Assembly (NCBI RefSeq): GCF_018139695.1
Contig: NZ_JAGSOG010000012.1
Coordinates: forward strand, 1 to 64,000
Length of the DNA stretch: 64,000 bases
Direction: 5' to 3'
Source of the DNA: Actinospica durhamensis
GTDB lineage: Bacteria > Actinomycetota > Actinomycetes > Streptomycetales > Catenulisporaceae
Of this stretch, positions 59,871-64,000 are shown one piece after another. The notes under the pieces were generated by a model, which had not been told where the DNA came from, searched no databases, and was given only the letters and a program-made list of their open reading frames with translations. Both the position numbers and the translations under genes were made by a program. Every line of letters begins with the position of its first letter. Position 1 is the stretch's first letter.

Positions 59871-61396
59871 TCACGATCGCCGAGGAGATTCTTCGGCGAG
59901 CCGACGGGTACCTCGACGCGCCCGCCGTCGAGGGCAGCGCCCAGCTGACCTACCGCGAGCTCATCGCGCGCGGCGAGGCGCTGGCCGCCGTGCTGCGCCG
60001 CGAGACGCCGCCGGGCGCGCTGGTCGCGTCCGAGGCGGCCACCAGCCACTGCGGGCTGACCGCCGTGCTGGCGGCCGGCCTGGCCCGGCGGGCCCTGCTG
60101 CCGCTGGATCTCGGCTATCCGCCGGCGTACCGGGAGGGCGTGATCCGCGAGGCGCGGGCCGCGCTGGTGCTGCGCGAGGACGCGTCCGGCGAGCTCGTGG
60201 CCGAGGTGCCGCAGGTGCTCGAGGGCGTCGAACCGCGGGTGGGCCTGGCCGACACGGCGTACGTGATGTACACCTCCGGCTCCACCGGCAAGCCGAAGGG
60301 GGTGGTGATCTCGCAGGAGGCCCTGCACGGACGCATCGCCTCCCTCGCAAGCACGCCCGGGCTCGCGCGGCACGAGTCGATGCTCGGCATGTCAGCACTC
60401 TCTTTCGACGTCTCGCTGGCCGAACTGCTGGTGCCGCCGTTCGTCGGGGCCCGGCTCGTCTCGGCCCCGGCGGAGGCGCGCCGCGACCCGAACCTGTTCG
60501 AAGAGGTACTCGACCGGTACCACCCGGACGTGCTGCAGGCCACGCCCAGCTACTGGCGGCTCGCGCTGGCCATGGGCTGGGAGGGCGCGCCGCAGTGCCG
60601 CATCTGGTCGGTGGGCGAGGCGATGAACACCACGCTCGCCGCCGAGCTCGTACCGCTGTGCCGGGAGCTGTGGAACCTGTACGGGCCGACCGAGGCCACG
60701 ATCTACGCCACGATCGCGCACGTGCGCTCGCCGGAACGGATCGTACTGGGCGACTCGCTGCCCGGCACCGCGGTCTGCCTGGCCGGCCACGGCGCCGGGC
60801 CTTCGCGAACCGCGTACTCCGACGCGCCGGCGGACCCGGACGGCGCGGCTGACCCGGAAGGCACGGCGGACGCGGATGGCGCGGACCCGAAGGCCGAGCC
60901 ACAGGGAGAGATCCTGATCTACGGCGCGGGCCTGGCCGACGGGTACCTCGACCGCGAGGAGCTGACCCGCGAGCGCTTCACCGTCATGGACACGCCGCAC
61001 GGACCGCGCAGGTGCTACCGCACCGGGGATCTGGGCCGGCTCGCCTCGGACGGAGAGCTCGAGTTCCTCGGGCGGCTCGACGACCAGCTCAAGTTCCGGG
61101 GATACCGGGTGGAGCTCGGGCACATCGAAGCGGTCTTCGAAGACCACCCCTCGGTCCGCGCGGCCGCGGCCCTGGCGCTGGCCCCGGAGGACCCCGCACG
61201 GACCCAGCTTGCCGTCATGGTGGCGGCCGAGGAGGCCGCGACCGTACGGGATCTGCGCCGGTGGGCGATGGAGCGGCTCCCGCGGGCCATGGTGCCCGAG
61301 CGCATCGCCGTCGTCCCGGCCCTGCCGCGCACCCCCGCCGGGAAGGCCGACCGGGTCTCGATCCGCGCCACGTTCGCCGCCGCGGACCCACGCTGA
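59867..61396 (+). CDS. Free-standing NRPS adenylation enzyme
   Basis: 509 residues starting MITIAEEILRRADGYLDA. Core motifs: AYVMYTSGSTGKPKGVV (A3), MSALSFDVSLAELL (A4), NLYGPTEATIYAT (A5), CYRTGDLGRLASDGELEFLGR (A7-A8 region, broken here for length), and TPAGKADR (A10 Lys). The Asp in SFDVS at the pocket start indicates an alpha-amino acid. My by-eye pocket reading (D-V-A-Q-W-V-L-I-Y-K) matches no code I recall, so the substrate is open. An Asp/Ala-rich insert at about residues 310-345 is unusual. It loads the carrier protein encoded just before it, with which it overlaps. Confidence 0.92.
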   Translation: MITIAEEILRRADGYLDAPAVEGSAQLTYRELIARGEALAAVLRRETPPGALVASEAATSHCGLTAVLAAGLARRALLPLDLGYPPAYREGVIREARAALVLREDASGELVAEVPQVLEGVEPRVGLADTAYVMYTSGSTGKPKGVVISQEALHGRIASLASTPGLARHESMLGMSALSFDVSLAELLVPPFVGARLVSAPAEARRDPNLFEEVLDRYHPDVLQATPSYWRLALAMGWEGAPQCRIWSVGEAMNTTLAAELVPLCRELWNLYGPTEATIYATIAHVRSPERIVLGDSLPGTAVCLAGHGAGPSRTAYSDAPADPDGAADPEGTADADGADPKAEPQGEILIYGAGLADGYLDREELTRERFTVMDTPHGPRRCYRTGDLGRLASDGELEFLGRLDDQLKFRGYRVELGHIEAVFEDHPSVRAAAALALAPEDPARTQLAVMVAAEEAATVRDLRRWAMERLPRAMVPERIAVVPALPRTPAGKADRVSIRATFAAADPR

Positions 61397-61432
61397 GCGC
61401 GGCGGCACCGATGCACGAGGAGGTCGCATCAG

Positions 61433-63349
61433 ATGGTTGACGAAGCGGACTGGGGGCGGTACGGCGCGTACGCCCGCAGCATGACCTGCCGCCCGGGGGA
61501 GGAGCTCGAGTTCCAGCTCGTCCCCGGCCCCGACGGCCTGCCGGACGGGCGCACGGTGGAGATCTTCCACCTGAACGCGGGGCAGAGCCTGCTCACCCTG
61601 GAGGCGCCGGCGGACGTGCTGCGCCTGGCCGTGCCCGAGGACTGGCCGACCGGCTTCTACCGCGCCGACTTCAGCCCGGGCGGGGGCTGCGTCTGGTTCG
61701 CGATCCGGCCGGCCGCGTCCGCGCCGCGCGCGAAGATCCTGTTCTCCATCGCCTTCACCACCTTCGAGGCCTACAACCAGCGCGGCGTGCCCGGGCAGGG
61801 CCTCTACTTCAGCGAGCAGCCCGACCGCGCGCACCGGATCAGCTTCGACCGGCCCGGCGCCCGTCCGTCCACCCGCGAGTGGGACGAGACGCTGATGCGC
61901 TGGCTGCACCGCACCGGCTGGGAGGTCGACTTCTGCTCGAACATCGACATCCACTACCACCCGGAGATCCTCGAGGGCTACCGCATGCTCGTCTGCGCCG
62001 GCCACGACGAGTACTGGACCTGGGAGATGCGCGACGCGATCGAGGGTTTCGTGGACCGCGGCGGCAACCTCGGCATCTTCGGCGGCAACACCTGCTGGTG
62101 GCAGGTCCGGCTGGAGGACGAGGGCCGCACCATGGTCTGCTACCGCGATCCGGTGCTCGACCCGATGGCCGCGATCGATCCGCGCCGGGCCACCACACAC
62201 TGGTCCGCCGAGCTGATCAACCGCCCGGAGAACACGCTGACCGGACTCAGCTTCCGGCGCGGCGGCGGCTGCTGGATGGACTTCGACGACTTCGCCGAGG
62301 AGACCTACGAGGCCGTGTTCGCCGATCACTGGGTCTTCGCCGGCACCGGGCTGAGCGACGGTGAGCGTTTCGCCAAGGGGGCCATCGGCTACGAGGTGGA
62401 CGGGGTCGATCTCGTCGTCGAGGACGGAGTCGCGCGAGCCACCGGCCGCGACGGCACACCCGGGTCCTTCGTGATCCTGGCCAAGGCGGAACTCGAGCAC
62501 TGGCGAAAGTTCGGCCAGCAGGGCAGGGCCGTGATGGGCGTCTTCGAGCGCGGCGCGGGCAGCGTCTTCAATGCCGGCACGATCGCCTGGGGCGACGCCC
62601 TGGACAAGGGTGATCCCGTACTCGCCCGGGTGACCGGCAACGTGCTCGAGCGCTTCACCGCAGAGCCCGACGTCACCCGCTGGAGCGTGCTCGGCCGCGC
62701 GCCGCACCTGCGCTGCATGGTGGTCAGCGGAACCCGGCTCTACGGCGTGGACGAGTCCGGCCGGCTGCTCGGCCGCGAACTGAGCCGACAGAACCTCCGG
62801 TGGACCGACCTCGGCCCGGCGCCGCAGGACGCGGTGGCGATCGCGGCTCCGCAGGAGGCCCTGGACGGCCAGTGGCAGGGGCTTTACGTGCTCACGGAAG
62901 GCGGCGCGATCCACTTCCGGTTCGCCACCGCGGACCCGGCCGACTGGACCGAACTCGTCGGCGCCCCCTCCGGACTGCGCAACCTGGCCGCCTGCTACGC
63001 CGGGCTGTTCGCCGAGGGCGGCGACACGCTCTACTACCTCGCCTTCGCGGACTTCGGCGACGGCAAGGATCCCGAGTGGAAGCCCCTGGGCCCGGCCCCG
63101 GCGCTCGTCTCGCTCACGGCCATGACCGGACGCCTGTTCGCGATCGACGAGGAAGGCAGGGTGCTGAGCCGCCTGCCGAGCGTCGGCGCCGCGGGCTGGA
63201 CCGACCACGGCGTCGGCGGCGGCAGCACGGTACTGGCCGCAGGAAGCGGCCAACTGCTCGGCGTCACCGAGGACGGGACGCTGGTGAGCCGTTCGGCCTT
63301 CGGCCCCGGCATCGCGGTGGCCGTGCGTCCGGACGCGGGAGAGGTCTGA
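61433..63349 (+). CDS. N,N-dimethylformamidase large-subunit-like hydrolase with C-terminal propeller-like domain
   Basis: 638 residues starting MVDEADWGRYGAYARSMT. Residues about 95-420 match the dimethylformamidase beta-subunit core: FCSNIDIHYHPEILEGYRML, then VCAGHDEYWTWEMRDAI, then GGNLGIFGGNTCWWQVRLED, and later MGVFERGAGSVFNAGTIAW. The glutamine-amidotransferase-like core and Tyr/Glu metal site are known for this family. Residues about 430-638 are short repeats (LRCMVVSGTRLYGVDESGRL, LFAIDEEGRVLSRL, GQLLGVTEDGTLVSR) of a tachylectin/propeller type. The family cleaves small amides; in an NRPS operon it might form or cleave an amide of the product. It follows the adenylation gene by 36 nt. 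Confidence 0.82.
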   Translation: MVDEADWGRYGAYARSMTCRPGEELEFQLVPGPDGLPDGRTVEIFHLNAGQSLLTLEAPADVLRLAVPEDWPTGFYRADFSPGGGCVWFAIRPAASAPRAKILFSIAFTTFEAYNQRGVPGQGLYFSEQPDRAHRISFDRPGARPSTREWDETLMRWLHRTGWEVDFCSNIDIHYHPEILEGYRMLVCAGHDEYWTWEMRDAIEGFVDRGGNLGIFGGNTCWWQVRLEDEGRTMVCYRDPVLDPMAAIDPRRATTHWSAELINRPENTLTGLSFRRGGGCWMDFDDFAEETYEAVFADHWVFAGTGLSDGERFAKGAIGYEVDGVDLVVEDGVARATGRDGTPGSFVILAKAELEHWRKFGQQGRAVMGVFERGAGSVFNAGTIAWGDALDKGDPVLARVTGNVLERFTAEPDVTRWSVLGRAPHLRCMVVSGTRLYGVDESGRLLGRELSRQNLRWTDLGPAPQDAVAIAAPQEALDGQWQGLYVLTEGGAIHFRFATADPADWTELVGAPSGLRNLAACYAGLFAEGGDTLYYLAFADFGDGKDPEWKPLGPAPALVSLTAMTGRLFAIDEEGRVLSRLPSVGAAGWTDHGVGGGSTVLAAGSGQLLGVTEDGTLVSRSAFGPGIAVAVRPDAGEV

Positions 63350-63354
63350 TACCG

Positions 63355-64000
63355 GTGGCGGAACTGCTCGATGAGGCCTTCCTGGCGCGGGCCCGGGCCA
63401 CGCCGGAGGCGATCGCACTGTCCTGGCCCGGCGGCAGCATGGCCTACGGGGCGCTGGAACAGGCCACTGCGAAACTGGCCGGGCGACTCAGGGCCGCCGG
63501 AGTCGGCCCCGAGACCGTGGTGGGCCTGTCCGCCGCGCGCGGGCCCGGGCTCATCCTCGGCATGGTCGCGATCCTCAGGTCCGGCGGTGCGTGGCTGCCG
63601 CTCGATCCCGAGTACCCCGCCGACCGGCTGGCGTACATGATCGCCGACTCGGGCCTGTCCGTCCTGCTGGCCGATGCCACGCTGAGCGCGCCGGTCCCGG
63701 CCTCGGCGCTCAGGATCGACCTGGACGCGGCACTGAGCGAGCCCGACGACGTGCCCGACGACGTGCTCGACGGCCCGCTGCCGGCCGCGCAGCCCGGGGA
63801 TCTCGCCTACCTCATCTACACCTCGGGCACGACCGGGCGGCCCAAGGGCGTACTGGTCGAGCACGGCGGCGTGGCCAACTCGGTGCGTGCGATGCGGCTC
63901 GCGTGGGGCATCACCGAGCAGGACCGCGTCATCCAGTTCTCCTCGGCCAGCTTCGACGCCTCGGTCTGCGAGATCTGGACGGCGCTGACCGCCGGGGCCA
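63355..64000 (+). CDS. NRPS adenylation protein, start only (runs off window)
   Basis: 215 residues visible from a GTG (VAELLDEAFLARARATPE), 5 nt after the preceding stop. Adenylation motifs in order: LRSGGAWLPLDPEYPADRL (A2), LAYLIYTSGTTGRPKGVLVE (A3), SSASFDASVCEIWTALTAG (A4, cut by the edge). The Asp of FDAS again indicates an amino-acid substrate. Absence of a condensation domain at the N-terminus means it starts as an initiation or stand-alone adenylation module; further domains lie beyond the window. Confidence 0.9.
   Translation, partial: MAELLDEAFLARARATPEAIALSWPGGSMAYGALEQATAKLAGRLRAAGVGPETVVGLSAARGPGLILGMVAILRSGGAWLPLDPEYPADRLAYMIADSGLSVLLADATLSAPVPASALRIDLDAALSEPDDVPDDVLDGPLPAAQPGDLAYLIYTSGTTGRPKGVLVEHGGVANSVRAMRLAWGITEQDRVIQFSSASFDASVCEIWTALTAGA

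Overview
The window is high-GC throughout, with strong G/C bias at third codon positions, GTG starts, 1-4 nt gene overlaps, LuxR/LAL and SARP-free actinobacterial regulation, MsiK-type sugar transport without a local ATPase, and several natural-product gene sets. It is a chromosomal stretch of an actinomycete (Streptomyces/Catenulispora-like; the genus cannot be fixed by eye). No rRNA, tRNA or CRISPR array was seen.

Layout. (1) 1-6.2 kb, minus strand: a glycosylation/export operon with a family 2 glycosyltransferase, a UGT-type glycosyltransferase, a second family 2-like protein that looks like a dead paralogue of the first, and two ABC exporter half-genes (the last cut by the window edge). 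(2) 6.5-7.9 kb: an IS701-type transposase homologue that has lost catalytic residues, closed by a strong bidirectional terminator. (3) 8-25 kb: a candidate nitrous-acid (aspartate-nitrosuccinate) cluster. Its core is a four-gene translationally coupled operon: SRPBCC protein, AMP-forming ligase, CreE-like flavoprotein, CreD-like lyase. Around it lie an MDR reductase with an atypical LuxR regulator, a NarL-type two-component system, a UbiA prenyltransferase, a divergent isopropylmalate-synthase paralogue coupled to a LAL regulator, a degenerate 3-hydroxyacyl-CoA dehydrogenase and a second SRPBCC protein.

(4) 25-33.4 kb: a small Cys-rich protein, an alpha/beta hydrolase, and a minus-strand type VII-type locus (WXG100-like protein, 1744-aa CpnT-like multidomain protein, WD40-like protein). 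(5) 33.5-41.4 kb: an AraC regulator divergent from a VdcBCD-like non-oxidative hydroxyarylic acid decarboxylase operon (with a 12-bp tandem repeat between ubiX and ubiD), MerR and TetR regulators, an alcohol dehydrogenase and a lipoprotein. (6) 40.5-44.2 kb: a type III polyketide synthase, ICMT-type methyltransferase and flavoprotein operon resembling srsABC, facing a second UbiA prenyltransferase.

(7) 44.6-50.9 kb: an NHL-repeat secreted protein, a cold-shock protein, a frameshifted large unknown gene and a GT39-type mannosyltransferase. (8) 50.9-58 kb: a deaminase, then a LacI-controlled beta-galactoside uptake and hydrolysis operon (two permeases, binding protein, GH35). (9) 58.4 kb to the right edge: the start of an NRPS-type cluster (S66 peptidase with a Ser-to-Cys change, free-standing carrier protein, free-standing adenylation enzyme, dimethylformamidase-like hydrolase, and a second adenylation protein running off the window). 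The strongest candidates for undescribed biology are regions 3 and 9, then the glycosyltransferase live/dead pair in region 1 and the 1744-aa protein in region 4. All functional calls come from reading motifs by eye; no database search was run.
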